Assembly: GCF_029392675.1 (NCBI RefSeq)
Contig: NZ_CP113941.1
Coordinates: 546,001 to 610,000, forward strand
Direction: 5' to 3'
Source: Lactobacillus sp. ESL0684
GTDB lineage: Bacteria > Bacillota > Bacilli > Lactobacillales > Lactobacillaceae
DNA length: 64,000 bases
The position numbers and the translations under genes are program-made. Each line of letters starts with the position of its first letter. The stretch's first letter is position 1. Of this stretch, positions 45,103 through 53,631 are shown piece by piece. A model generated the notes under the pieces. That model did not search any database and was not told where the DNA came from. It saw only the letters and a program-made list of their open reading frames with translations.

Positions 45103-46296
45103 ATTTAAAAAGGACCCCGAATTTAAAATTGAAGTGCAACGTTAATTGTTAAACAAAAAGGTCATGAAGACCTAAACTTGAATTGTATCAAAAAGCAAGA
45201 AAGGAAAATCTTCATGACCAATTCAAATTCTAGCATGTCTAGCCGTTATCATCAATTAACCAGTGTGCAGCGTGGTCAAATTCAAGCGTTGCTTGATGCT
45301 GGCATCACTTCTCGTACAGTTATTGCCCAAGAGGTTGGTTGTCATAAGTCAACGATTAGCCGTGAAATCAAACGTGGCAGTGTACTTCAACGTGATCATA
45401 ATTATTTTCTCTACAAGCATTACTATGCCGATACTGCCTAAATCTATCATGATCAAAAGCGTTTAAATTGCTATAAACGCGATCCACTTAGGCATTTTTC
45501 AGTCTTCTTCAAAATGCTCTCAAGACGCTTTAAGACTAAGTTTGACGCAACCAGCATCGATGAATTCGTTGGTGAATTCAAACTGACTATGCCTGGCTAT
45601 CCTTGTCCTAGTACTCCAACAGTCTATCGCTATATCGATCAAGGATTGCTCGATATAAGCAATATTGATCTACCAATGAAACTGAAGAGGCGTAGAAGCA
45701 AACGTCGTCACAATCATGGTGGACATGCGCTGCACAAGAAGCATCTAGGTGATTCGATTGAAGATCGTCCAGCAGAAGTAGAAGATCGAAAAACGCTGTT
45801 GCACTGGGAAGGTGACCTAGTTAAAGGTGTTAGGCGTAAGAATCAGCCAGCTTTAATGACCTTGACTGAACGTGTAACTCGTTTTGAAGTGGTTATCAAG
45901 ATTCCAGATTACCGTGCTGCTACTTGCTTGAGGCTTCTGCAAGAAGAAATTGATAAACATCCAAGCTGGTACAAGACGATCACGTTTGATAATGGTTCAG
46001 AGTTTGCGGATATGGTTCAAATACAGCACTGCAAGATTTACTTTGCACATCCATATTCGCCTTGGGAAAGAGGAACCAATGAAAACTGCAATGGTCTACT
46101 TAGACAGTTCTTTCCCAAAGGTCAAAGTATGCAAGATAAGACAGATGACTATGTTCAAAAAGCAACTAAAGCAATTAATCGTAAACATCGTCGAATCCTC
46201 CATTACCAAACAGCAGAAAACCTATTCAAGCAATATATATCTTCATAGACCAATAACTGTTGCACTTAATTTGACAATTCAGGATTTAAAAAGGAC
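45103..46296 (+). mobile_element. IS30-family insertion sequence with a 13-bp target duplication
   Basis: The element spans 45116-46283 (1168 bp). Imperfect ends CCCGAATT...AAGTGCAAC and its right-end counterpart CCTGAATT...AAGTGCAAC (read on the minus strand) are inverted repeats of about 33 bp. The exact direct repeat ATTTAAAAAGGAC abuts both ends (45103-45115 and 46284-46296). The repeat contains the ribosome binding site of the downstream helveticin-like gene. The transposase inside has a nonsense codon. Confidence 0.9.
45214..46248 (+). pseudogene. IS30-family transposase with in-frame stop
   Basis: The frame encodes an IS30 transposase: HTH part (HQLTSVQRGQIQALLDAGIT, CHKSTISREIKRG) and DDE integrase core (HWEGDLVKG with first Asp, TFDNGSEFADM with second Asp, SPWERGTNENCNGLLRQFFP with the Glu). 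TAA at 45439-45441 interrupts it after YADTA; the frame is otherwise open to the end, so CAA-to-TAA is likely. The 3' part could restart at ATG 45514 but would lack the DNA-binding domain. GGAAAATCTTC-type sequence precedes the ATG at 45214. Confidence 0.93.
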
Positions 46297-46304
46297 TGAT
46301 AAAA

Positions 46305-47315
46305 ATGCAGGAAAAATTCCCTAATGTATCATTATTAAAAGATCTATCTGGTGCTTACAAAGTTGTAATTCAAAATGGTAACGTAACGCAGAATAATATT
46401 TATGCTTTGCAACTTCGTAATAGCCAAACTGATACATATGTAATTTGTGGTTCTAGAGCAACAGGTATTTTTAATAAAACGCCAGCATTAATTTTACATG
46501 GTGATAAAACTAAGGGATATAATGCTGGTGGTCATACACAAACTTGGGAATATGCTAATAAGCCAGAATCATGGTTTGTAGGTACCAAACCTAACAATGC
46601 AAACTGGAATACCCAAATTGCTCGTGTTAAATTTCCATCATCTGGTACTACACATATTTATTACAATACAGATATGCCAAGATTGTCGTACCTTAATCGT
46701 GCAGGTAAAGAATTTGGCATCAATTATCTGGGTAAAAATATGAAACGTGTTGAGGCGGCTGTTTCACCTAATTATGTCTATATGCTTATTGCAAGCGTAG
46801 ATACTACAGGTACTGGATACTTTTCTATTTATAATTTAGCAGAAGTTAACAATTTTCTTGACAAGGCAGCAAATAATCCCAAGCCTATTCCTGATGTACC
46901 AATTATGGACTTATCATGTCAATCTGCGTTTAAAATTGATAACTTTGTCAATATTTTAGGTAATCTTCAACATGATCCAAAAGGTGGTTCAATTCAAGGT
47001 TATGATATAGATGATAACCTTAATATCTATATTTCTAGTGAAAAATCTCCTAAACAGGGTAATCTAAAACAGTTGCCAAGAAAAATTGTCAAAATTCCTT
47101 GGGGTATTACTGATACAGCCCAATGGGAATTTGCTGATCTTGATAGCGAGAACATGGATATACTTGGGTACATTTCTGAATTTGAAAGTATCCAAGTTAT
47201 TGATGCAAATACTCTGTACTTAACAGTATCGTATCATAAAAAGGCTAAGGACTTTGAAACAGGTAAACGTCTAAGAACAACTAAGCAGCGTATTTATCAA
47301 ATTGACTGGTACTAA
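46305..47315 (+). CDS. Helveticin J-family class III bacteriocin-like protein
   Basis: A 336-residue protein that matches helveticin J in many places: GGHTQTWEYA, WFVGTKP, QIARVKFP, DMPRLSYLNRAGKEF, VEAAVSPNY, GSIQGYDIDDNLNIYISSEK and YLTVSYHKK. Helveticin J is a heat-labile lactobacillus bacteriocin of ~37 kDa without a classical signal peptide, and none is seen here. AAAAAGGAC lies 8-9 bases before the ATG. The only sequence between IS30 and the ATG is this duplicated binding site, so expression must come from inside or beyond the IS. No immunity gene is recognised nearby. Confidence 0.9.
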   Translation: MQEKFPNVSLLKDLSGAYKVVIQNGNVTQNNIYALQLRNSQTDTYVICGSRATGIFNKTPALILHGDKTKGYNAGGHTQTWEYANKPESWFVGTKPNNANWNTQIARVKFPSSGTTHIYYNTDMPRLSYLNRAGKEFGINYLGKNMKRVEAAVSPNYVYMLIASVDTTGTGYFSIYNLAEVNNFLDKAANNPKPIPDVPIMDLSCQSAFKIDNFVNILGNLQHDPKGGSIQGYDIDDNLNIYISSEKSPKQGNLKQLPRKIVKIPWGITDTAQWEFADLDSENMDILGYISEFESIQVIDANTLYLTVSYHKKAKDFETGKRLRTTKQRIYQIDWY

Positions 47316-47403
47316 TTAAAGTTGTCCAACCTTATTTGCAGGAATACCATCGGTCACTAACTGGGAATTTAACTATATGTTAGGATCGACTTTAGTTAAC
47401 ATT

Positions 47404-48660
47404 TTAGTCTAATGGAACGTCGTCAACTGTAAAAGTATATTTACCAATATTTGGCAATTTAACTGTTGGTGGAACTAAGACGATCTCGGTAACACCATAG
47501 TTATTTTCTTCAGTGCTAGGACAGAAGTATGCACCTATTTTATATCCTTTAAAGTCGTTGAATTTCTTATGCTGACGTTTTAAGTCTTTTGCAATTTCTT
47601 TTTTAGCAGCTTCGTAGATTTCTTCATCACTTTTTCCTTTTCTGTATGTTGGACTTTTCCAACCTAACATGCTCCTAACAAAAACCACTTTTTTCTTATA
47701 ATTTTTACCAAGAATATCTTTGCAAATGTCATCGTAGTGTTCTGGATAGTCAGCGGATACATCAAAATATGATTGGTACAAATTGGCAGCCAATTGAACT
47801 TGATCATTTTTTACTGTTCCAGGAAAGAGGTTAATTAAAGCATTGTTACGCTCAGTGTCGATATAATCAGAACTAACAACTCCAGAATAATTTTTGGGAT
47901 CATAAAATACGGTCGATAATTTAGTTGGTATTGATCCAGGTGACTTTAACATAACGATAGTTTTCTTACTTTTTGGATTTACATAAGCACCGATCTTAAA
48001 GCCGTTAAAGCCAGTAAAAGCTTTATTATTTTTAGCTAATTCCTTTTGTAGTTGCTTATATATAAAGTCTTTAAAGTTATCGTGATTGTTATATTTTGCA
48101 TTAACAATTATTGATACACAACTTTCGGTTCCAATTATGTTATTGTCAAAAAGGTCAGCAGCTAATTGTGTCTGTTTGTCATGAATTGTATTAGGAAATA
48201 AGCTAATCACCGAATTGTTTAAGTTGTTATCAATATTTTTAGTGTGAATACCATATTCTGGATTTAGTGGATTAAATAATACTGATGTGGTAGGGGTGCT
48301 AGTAGCTGCATATTTCCCCTTAGTTAAATAGCCATGCCAGACATAGCCAGAGTGCCTCTTATTACCGCTTTTAACCTTATAATAAATAGCTTTAGTCGAA
48401 TCATGCTTCATAGTAACTGAAGCTGAAGCATACCAAGTTGTGTGTGGATAATTTTGCAAGTTACTTATAGGCTTGGTATGTTTTTTATTCCAAATTTTGA
48501 CACTTTTGTCAGGGTCTTTAGCATGATAAGGCTTATTTTTTGCATAGTTCTTTTGTTTAACAACATGATATGTTGCGGCTTGTACTGGGTGCATGTTAAC
48601 TTGAATACTAAATAATGCACAAAAGGCGATTAGTAAAGAGATAAATTTCGATTTTTTCAT
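47404..48660 (-). CDS. Secreted protein with SH3-like segment and two internal repeats
   Basis: A 418-residue exported protein: signal peptide 1-~28 (FISLLIAFCALFSIQVNM, AQA-like VQAA cleavage). Residues ~45-115 (VKIWNKKHTKPISNL ... TKAIYYKVKSGN ... SGYVWHGYL) resemble GW/SH3-like wall-binding modules of lactobacilli. Two repeats follow: NNSVISLFPNTIHDKQTQLA ... FKIGAYVNP (~145-240) and NNALINLFPGTVKNDQVQLA ... YKIGAYFCP (~280-385). AAAGGA precedes the ATG. The repeat unit is not one I know. Confidence 0.8.
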   Translation of the reverse strand: MKKSKFISLLIAFCALFSIQVNMHPVQAATYHVVKQKNYAKNKPYHAKDPDKSVKIWNKKHTKPISNLQNYPHTTWYASASVTMKHDSTKAIYYKVKSGNKRHSGYVWHGYLTKGKYAATSTPTTSVLFNPLNPEYGIHTKNIDNNLNNSVISLFPNTIHDKQTQLAADLFDNNIIGTESCVSIIVNAKYNNHDNFKDFIYKQLQKELAKNNKAFTGFNGFKIGAYVNPKSKKTIVMLKSPGSIPTKLSTVFYDPKNYSGVVSSDYIDTERNNALINLFPGTVKNDQVQLAANLYQSYFDVSADYPEHYDDICKDILGKNYKKKVVFVRSMLGWKSPTYRKGKSDEEIYEAAKKEIAKDLKRQHKKFNDFKGYKIGAYFCPSTEENNYGVTEIVLVPPTVKLPNIGKYTFTVDDVPLD

Positions 48661-48757
48661 AATGTAAATCCTTTCCCAATAAATTGTTAAGTTAGTTATA
48701 CCACAATTATCTCGTTGTTTTTTTGATAAAAGAAATCAGAATAAATCAGTAAAAAGA

Positions 48758-48786
48758 TTGGCTAACTACGATTTTCCTGTTATAAT
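48758..48786 (+). promoter_or_regulatory. argS promoter (extended -10)
   Basis: TTGGCT (48758-48763), a 17-bp spacer and TGTTATAAT with TATAAT at 48781-48786. Confidence 0.7.
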
Positions 48787-48792
48787 CATGAT

Positions 48793-48992
48793 TTAAAGGG
48801 GTTAGGAGTAGTAATTCAATTTTTCTGGATAGCGAATTTGCAATTGGTGAAAGGCAAGTAAGAGAATTGGCTGAAGGCGTGCCTAACTGATAACTTAGTA
48901 AATTAATAAGCGGATACTTTGTATCAATAAGAGTGGTACCGCGGGTAAAAACTCGTCTCTTCTTACGATAATGTAGGAAGAGACTTTTTTAT
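48793..48992 (+). ncRNA. T-box leader of argS
   Basis: The T-box motif GTGGTACCGCG lies at 48933-48943 and is followed by a terminator, GTCTCTTC (48955-48962) pairing with GAAGAGAC (48977-48984) plus a T6 tail. The upstream ~130 nt contain the stem I region; its arginine specifier was not resolved. With the upstream promoter this explains most of the 351-bp space 48661-49011. Confidence 0.9.
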
Positions 48993-49011
48993 TGCATTTA
49001 GGAGGTTAAAG

Positions 49012-50694
49012 ATGAATTTTAAGGATAAAGTGGTTGAGCTAATTGCTAGCAAAGTGGATTTGCCCAAAGAACAGATTGATTCGCTGATTGAGCGACCAAA
49101 GAATGAAAAGATGGGGGATTATGCTTTTCCGGCTTTTGCCTTAGCTAAGGTTTTGCATCAGAATCCAGCAGAAATTGCACAAACGATTGCGTCGGAATTG
49201 ACTAGCAGTGATTTTGCTAGTATCAAGGCTGCAGGCCCATATGTTAACTTCTCAATTAACCATGAAAAGCTGATCTCGCTGACACTGCAAGATGTCTTGA
49301 CGCAAAAAGAGCATTATGGTGATCAAAAGTTAGGCGAAGGCAATGTGCCAATTGATATGTCTAGTCCTAACATTGCTAAGCCGATGTCGATGGGACATTT
49401 GCGCTCAACAGTGATTGGCAATTCAATTGCTAAAACTTTGCAAAAGGTTGGCTATACCCCAATTAAGATCAACTATATTGGCGATTATGGTACCCAATTT
49501 GGTAAACTAATTGCTGCTTATAAGCACTGGGGTGTTGAGGCAGATGTCAAAAAAGACCCGATCATGAATTTGTTTAAATATTACGTCAAATTCCATGAAG
49601 AAGCTGAAAAAGATCCAAGCCTTGATGATGAGGGGCGTGCTTGGTTTAAGAAGCTAGAAGAAGGGGACTCTGAAGCAGTTGAACTATGGCAATGGTTCCG
49701 AGATGTTTCGCTAACTGATTTTAAACGGATTTATAAACAACTAGGGGTGGAGTTCGATTCTTATAAAGGCGAGGCCTTCTTTAATGATAAGATGCAGCCT
49801 GTGATTGATGAATTGAAAGATAAAGGTTTGCTTTATGAATCAAATGGTGCTCAAGTAGTTGATATTGGTGAAGAGAATCCAGCATTAATTGTTAAATCCG
49901 ATGGTACCAGTATTTATTTGACTCGAGATTTAGCAGCAGCGATTTACCGAATGAATAATTATCATTTTGTTAAGATGCTTTATGTTGTTGGTAATGAACA
50001 ATCTAATCACTTTGTGGAACTTAAGGCAGTTTTGAAGCGTATGGGTTATGATTGGTCAGACGAAATTACGCATGTGCCATTTGGTTTGATTACGCAGAAT
50101 GGCAAGAAGCTATCAACTCGGAAGGGTAACGTTGTTTTTCTTGATCAGGTGTTAAACGATGCAGTTGACTTGGCTCAAAAACAAATTGAGCAGAAGAACC
50201 CAGACTTAGCTAATAAAGAACAAGTTGCCCATGATGTTGGTGTTGGTGCCGTAATCTTTCATGATTTAAAGAACAACCGGACTGATAATTTTGACTTTGA
50301 CTTAGATGAAGTAGTGCGCTTTGAAGGTGATACTGGTCCTTATGTGCAATATACCAATGCCCGGGCACAAAGCGTTTTGCGCAAGGCTGCTAAAATTGGA
50401 CAAGAACCAAGTTTGACAGATCTTGCCTTAAGCGATGATTGGGCTTTTAGTGTTGCTAAGACAATTGCTGATTTTCCACGGATTATCGCTCGTGCTAATG
50501 ATAAATTTGAACCGTCAATTATTGCTAAGTATGCTTTAGATTTGGCCAAGAAGTTCAATAAATATTACGCTAATGTGAAGATTTTAACCCAAGATGAGCA
50601 AATCAATGCACGTCTAGCTTTAGTTGAAGCAACTTCGATTGTATTGACCGAAGCATTGCGATTATTAGGGGTAAATGCACCTAAGGAAATGTAA
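49012..50694 (+). CDS. argS: Arginyl-tRNA synthetase
   Basis: Class I synthetase charging tRNA-Arg, 560 residues. The N-terminal Add1 domain (1-~110) precedes the HIGH-type motif SSPNIAKPMSMGHLRST (~120-136). The KMSKS-equivalent region is KKLSTRKGNVVFL, and a DALR anticodon domain lies at the C terminus, with DTGPYVQYTNARAQSV. AGGAGG is 6-7 bases before the ATG. Regulated by the T-box leader that precedes it. Confidence 0.98.
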   Translation: MNFKDKVVELIASKVDLPKEQIDSLIERPKNEKMGDYAFPAFALAKVLHQNPAEIAQTIASELTSSDFASIKAAGPYVNFSINHEKLISLTLQDVLTQKEHYGDQKLGEGNVPIDMSSPNIAKPMSMGHLRSTVIGNSIAKTLQKVGYTPIKINYIGDYGTQFGKLIAAYKHWGVEADVKKDPIMNLFKYYVKFHEEAEKDPSLDDEGRAWFKKLEEGDSEAVELWQWFRDVSLTDFKRIYKQLGVEFDSYKGEAFFNDKMQPVIDELKDKGLLYESNGAQVVDIGEENPALIVKSDGTSIYLTRDLAAAIYRMNNYHFVKMLYVVGNEQSNHFVELKAVLKRMGYDWSDEITHVPFGLITQNGKKLSTRKGNVVFLDQVLNDAVDLAQKQIEQKNPDLANKEQVAHDVGVGAVIFHDLKNNRTDNFDFDLDEVVRFEGDTGPYVQYTNARAQSVLRKAAKIGQEPSLTDLALSDDWAFSVAKTIADFPRIIARANDKFEPSIIAKYALDLAKKFNKYYANVKILTQDEQINARLALVEATSIVLTEALRLLGVNAPKEM

Positions 50695-50737
50695 TTGTAA
50701 ATATTTTTAAAAACAGCGGTTACATCAGAAGAAAAGA

Positions 50738-50767
50738 TTGTTCAATTTTTAATTAATACGGTACAAT
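50738..50767 (+). promoter_or_regulatory. fba promoter
   Basis: TTGTTC (50738-50743), an 18-bp spacer and TACAAT (50762-50767), ~30 bp before the fba start. Confidence 0.6.
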
Positions 50768-50798
50768 ATTATTGTAAGTTTTATAGGAGGTATTTTTA

Positions 50799-51713
50799 AT
50801 GGCATATTTAGATAATGGTAATCAAATCTTTAAAGACGCTCGTAAAAACCATTATGCAGTAGGTGCTTATAACACTAACAACTTGGAATGGACACGTGCA
50901 ATTTTGCAAGCTGCCGAAGAAACCAGAACTCCAGTATTAATTCAAGTTTCAACTGGAGCTGCTAAGTACATGGGTGGTTACAAGGTTGTTAAGGACTTAG
51001 TTGAAGACGAAATGGACGCAATGAACATTTCAGTGCCTGTTGTTTTGAACTTAGACCACGGTGATTTTGAATCAGCTAAAGAATGTATCGCACTTGGCTA
51101 TTCATCAGTTATGTTTGATGGTCATGCACTTTCAACTGAAGAGAACTTAGCTAAGACTAAGGAAATCGTGAAGTTAGCTCATGAACGTGGCATTTCAGTT
51201 GAAGCTGAAATTGGTAAGATTGGTGAAAACCAAGGTAGTGAGGGTGGAGAATTAGCTTCAGTTGAAGATGCTAAGGCTTTCGTTGCTGCTGGTGTTGACA
51301 AACTTGCTTGTGGTATTGGTAATATCCACGGAGTTTACCCAGAAGGTTGGACTGGTCTTAACTTTGATCGTTTGAAAGAAATCGCTGATGCTGTTGACGT
51401 ACCATTGGTACTTCACGGTGGTTCAGGAATTCCTGAAGAACAAGTTAAGAAGGCTATTTCTCTTGGTATTTCAAAGGTTAACATTAACACTGAATTCCAA
51501 TTGGCTTTCCAAGAAGCTACTCGTGCATACTTTGAAGCTCACAAAGATGAAGATAAAGCTGGTAAAGGCTATGATCCTCGTAAATTGTTGCTTCCAGGTA
51601 CTGAAGCAATCACTAATTCAATGAAGGAAATGATCGGCTGGCTTGGTACTCCATCAATTGATGACAAGGTTAAGTCTGCAGCATTTGACAAGAGTTCATT
51701 GAACGAAGAATAA
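50799..51713 (+). CDS. fba: Class II fructose-bisphosphate aldolase
   Basis: Zn-dependent glycolytic aldolase that splits fructose-1,6-bisphosphate, 304 residues. It shows the class II signature VVLNLDHGDFESAKE (metal His), EAEIGKIGENQGSEGGE, KLACGIGNIHGVYP, and VLHGGSGIPEEQVKKAISLG. AGGAGG precedes the ATG by 7-8 bases. The codon use is strongly biased to preferred codons (GGT, GAA, AAG, CGT), in line with very high expression. Single-gene unit. Confidence 0.98.
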   Translation: MAYLDNGNQIFKDARKNHYAVGAYNTNNLEWTRAILQAAEETRTPVLIQVSTGAAKYMGGYKVVKDLVEDEMDAMNISVPVVLNLDHGDFESAKECIALGYSSVMFDGHALSTEENLAKTKEIVKLAHERGISVEAEIGKIGENQGSEGGELASVEDAKAFVAAGVDKLACGIGNIHGVYPEGWTGLNFDRLKEIADAVDVPLVLHGGSGIPEEQVKKAISLGISKVNINTEFQLAFQEATRAYFEAHKDEDKAGKGYDPRKLLLPGTEAITNSMKEMIGWLGTPSIDDKVKSAAFDKSSLNEE

Positions 51714-51886
51714 TATTAATAAGCATAATAAAGGAAGTCTAGTTATTTGAAAGAGTAAGTGGGCTTTTTTATTTTGCAAAATTTGCTTTTAGTACTTAGA
51801 TATAAATGATATAATCATATTTGTAGACAACAGTTATAGTATGTGCAAAGATAAGTTATATTTGTTTTAGTTATTTAAGGAGTATT

Positions 51887-52348
51887 ATGAAAAGAAAAAA
51901 GCGAATTTTAGCCATTGTAATTGCTAGCCTTAGCTTAGTAATTGGTCTAGGAGTGGTTGTTCCTAATAGTAGTCAAGCAGTTAATGCCAAAAGTACGGTT
52001 AGTCATACCGTTCCTAAGAAGTTTCGTGGATCATGGTATAGTTATAATGCTGATGATTCCTATACTATTCAGAAATATACTAAAAATAAGGAAGCTTTTT
52101 ATACATCGGATACCAAACCGTATTATCACAAGGTGACTGTGCGTAAGTATAACAAGAACAAGTACTTAATTTATCCAGGGAAAAAAATGCCGAAATATCG
52201 CCAGTATTTGTCAATCAAATCGATGGCTTATAATAACAAAAAGATTAAGGCATTAGTGATTAAAGAAAAGGGATTGACTCCGTCGTATTACTTTAACCGT
52301 AAAATCAAGGCGCATTATTCACCATCAACTGGCGAATTTTATAAATAA
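51887..52348 (+). CDS. Small secreted lactobacillus protein of unknown function
   Basis: A 153-residue exported protein with signal peptide MKRKKRILAIVIASLSLVIG (cleavage near AVNAKS, ~residue 36) and a basic, Tyr/Lys-rich mature part (KKFRGSWYSYNADDSYTIQK). The GSWYSY start and beta-rich pattern look like a small lipocalin-like or wall-associated fold, but no family is recognised. AAGGAG precedes the ATG at 51887. A strong terminator follows. Confidence 0.78.
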   Translation: MKRKKRILAIVIASLSLVIGLGVVVPNSSQAVNAKSTVSHTVPKKFRGSWYSYNADDSYTIQKYTKNKEAFYTSDTKPYYHKVTVRKYNKNKYLIYPGKKMPKYRQYLSIKSMAYNNKKIKALVIKEKGLTPSYYFNRKIKAHYSPSTGEFYK

Positions 52349-52370
52349 GTAGATAATGAAATAGTTTCAA

Positions 52371-52398
52371 GAACAGACTAAGTGGTCTGTTCTTTTTT
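52371..52398 (+). terminator. Terminator after the small secreted protein
   Basis: GAACAGAC, loop TAAGTG, GTCTGTTC followed by T6. Confidence 0.93.
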
Positions 52399-52407
52399 GT
52401 TAGGTGA

Positions 52408-52629
52408 TTATCTGGTGGTCAACAGCAGCGAGTTGCAGTAGCTCGCGCTCTGATTAAGCCCAGCGAACTGGTTTTAGCAGATGAACCGACTGGGTCCTTA
52501 GATAGTAAAAATCGTGATGAAATCATTGATTTGTTGCTGGAACTTAATAACTCTGGCAAAACAGTGGTAGTTGTTACTCATGATGATCATGTGGCAGCAA
52601 AGTGTCAACGAGTAATTACACTTAAATAA
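52408..52629 (+). pseudogene. 3' half of an ABC transporter ATPase gene (remnant)
   Basis: The frame [20 protein letters not shown] ... [15 protein letters not shown] ... [11 protein letters not shown] ... VITLK* holds the signature motif, Walker B, D-loop and switch His of a LolD/MacB-type ATPase, but the Walker A half and any start are missing. It follows the previous terminator by ~10 bp, so a deletion fused the tail here. The frame is still undamaged, pointing to a fairly recent loss. It fills most of the 329-bp gap 52349-52677. Confidence 0.9.
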
Positions 52630-52640
52630 GTTAAGACCAT

Positions 52641-52679
52641 TAAAAAACAGATACGCTGATTTTGCGTATCTGCTTTTTT
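52641..52679. terminator. Bidirectional terminator between the ABC remnant and fic
   Basis: AAAAAACAGATACGC pairs with GCGTATCTGCTTTTTT (one mismatch), T runs on both strands. Confidence 0.9.
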
Positions 52680-53545
52680 AATCTTTTGCTTTTAAATTCG
52701 AAGTTGACTTTTGAGCTTTAAGTTTTGCTCGGGCATCCTGTTCTAGTTTATCCCAATTAATTTTACTTTCCTTAAATGATTCTTCAGCTTCTTTAGTATA
52801 TTTTTCGTTTAATTGCAGGATGTCAATTCTATTATTTAGTTCTTTTTCAACGTAGTCAGCAATTAAATCCCTAAATGGCTGTGAATTATTTTCCGGTGAT
52901 TCTGCGCTGGCTAAAGCTTGCATGTACTTATCTCTAGCATTTTTTGATGGATTAACGTTGATAACAGGATAGCCATTTTCGGTTAAAACTAGATTCATTA
53001 GTAGTCTTGCTGTACGACCATTACCATCCCTAAATGGGTGGATAGTAACAAATTTTTGATGTAAATCAGTGGCATATTGAACAGGATGCAAGCTTATTCT
53101 AGCTTGATTACTCCAATTTTGTAGTTGTTGCATCTTTTCTGGAATTTCAAATGGAAGTGCATAGGGTCTTTTATTTGAGCCATAAGGATATACTTCAATT
53201 GTCCGATAAGCACCAGCTTCTGATTTAGGTTTCTCATATCCGCGATAGTAATTTCCTGTTTTTGTGTAGCTAAATCCTCCATATAATTATAAGCTTGATT
53301 TAGGTCAAGTATCTCTAGTGTTTCTTTGATCGTCTTACCATGAATAGTTGCTCCTATTCCGCTATCAATAATGGCGGCTGTTTCATTCTCAGATAAGGTG
53401 TTACCTTCAATTGCGGCTGATGACCAAACATGTTCAATTCTAATATTTTTTTCTAGTCGTTTAATCTCTAATGGAGACAAAGGGCGATATGTGTCTAACT
53501 TTTTTTGAGCTCGCTAAGAGTAGCTAAGCGTTTTTGATAATCCAT
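52678..53545 (-). pseudogene. Fic-family protein, broken by two frameshifts
   Basis: ATG 53545 (minus strand) has a good GGAGG site. The frame MDYQKRLATLSELKKS stops at once; one extra A in the A7 run (~53502) would give KKKLDTYRPLSPLEIKRLEK and join the next frame. That part carries the Fic inhibitory-helix motif SSAAIEGNTLSENE. A second break at ~53220 separates ADMRNLNQK from EAGAYRTIEVYPYG; the overlap looks like a small deletion. The Fic core HPFRDGNGRTARLLMN is intact downstream. Fic enzymes usually transfer AMP to proteins; this gene cannot make a whole one. Confidence 0.88.
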
Positions 53546-53631
53546 GTTAGTCCTCCATATATCAGTGTAAGATCTAGTGATAGTTTTGTCATTATGGCAT
53601 TAAGTTGATTATTACACAGAATAGCCATTAA

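Noticed and set aside
45439-45441. Programmed readthrough of the IS30 transposase stop
   Set aside because: IS30 elements are not known for readthrough expression, and the stop has no special context; a nonsense mutation is simpler.
51714-51770. Possible terminator after fba
   Set aside because: The paired segments (AAGTCT and GGGCTT) are short and poorly complementary; only the T run is convincing.
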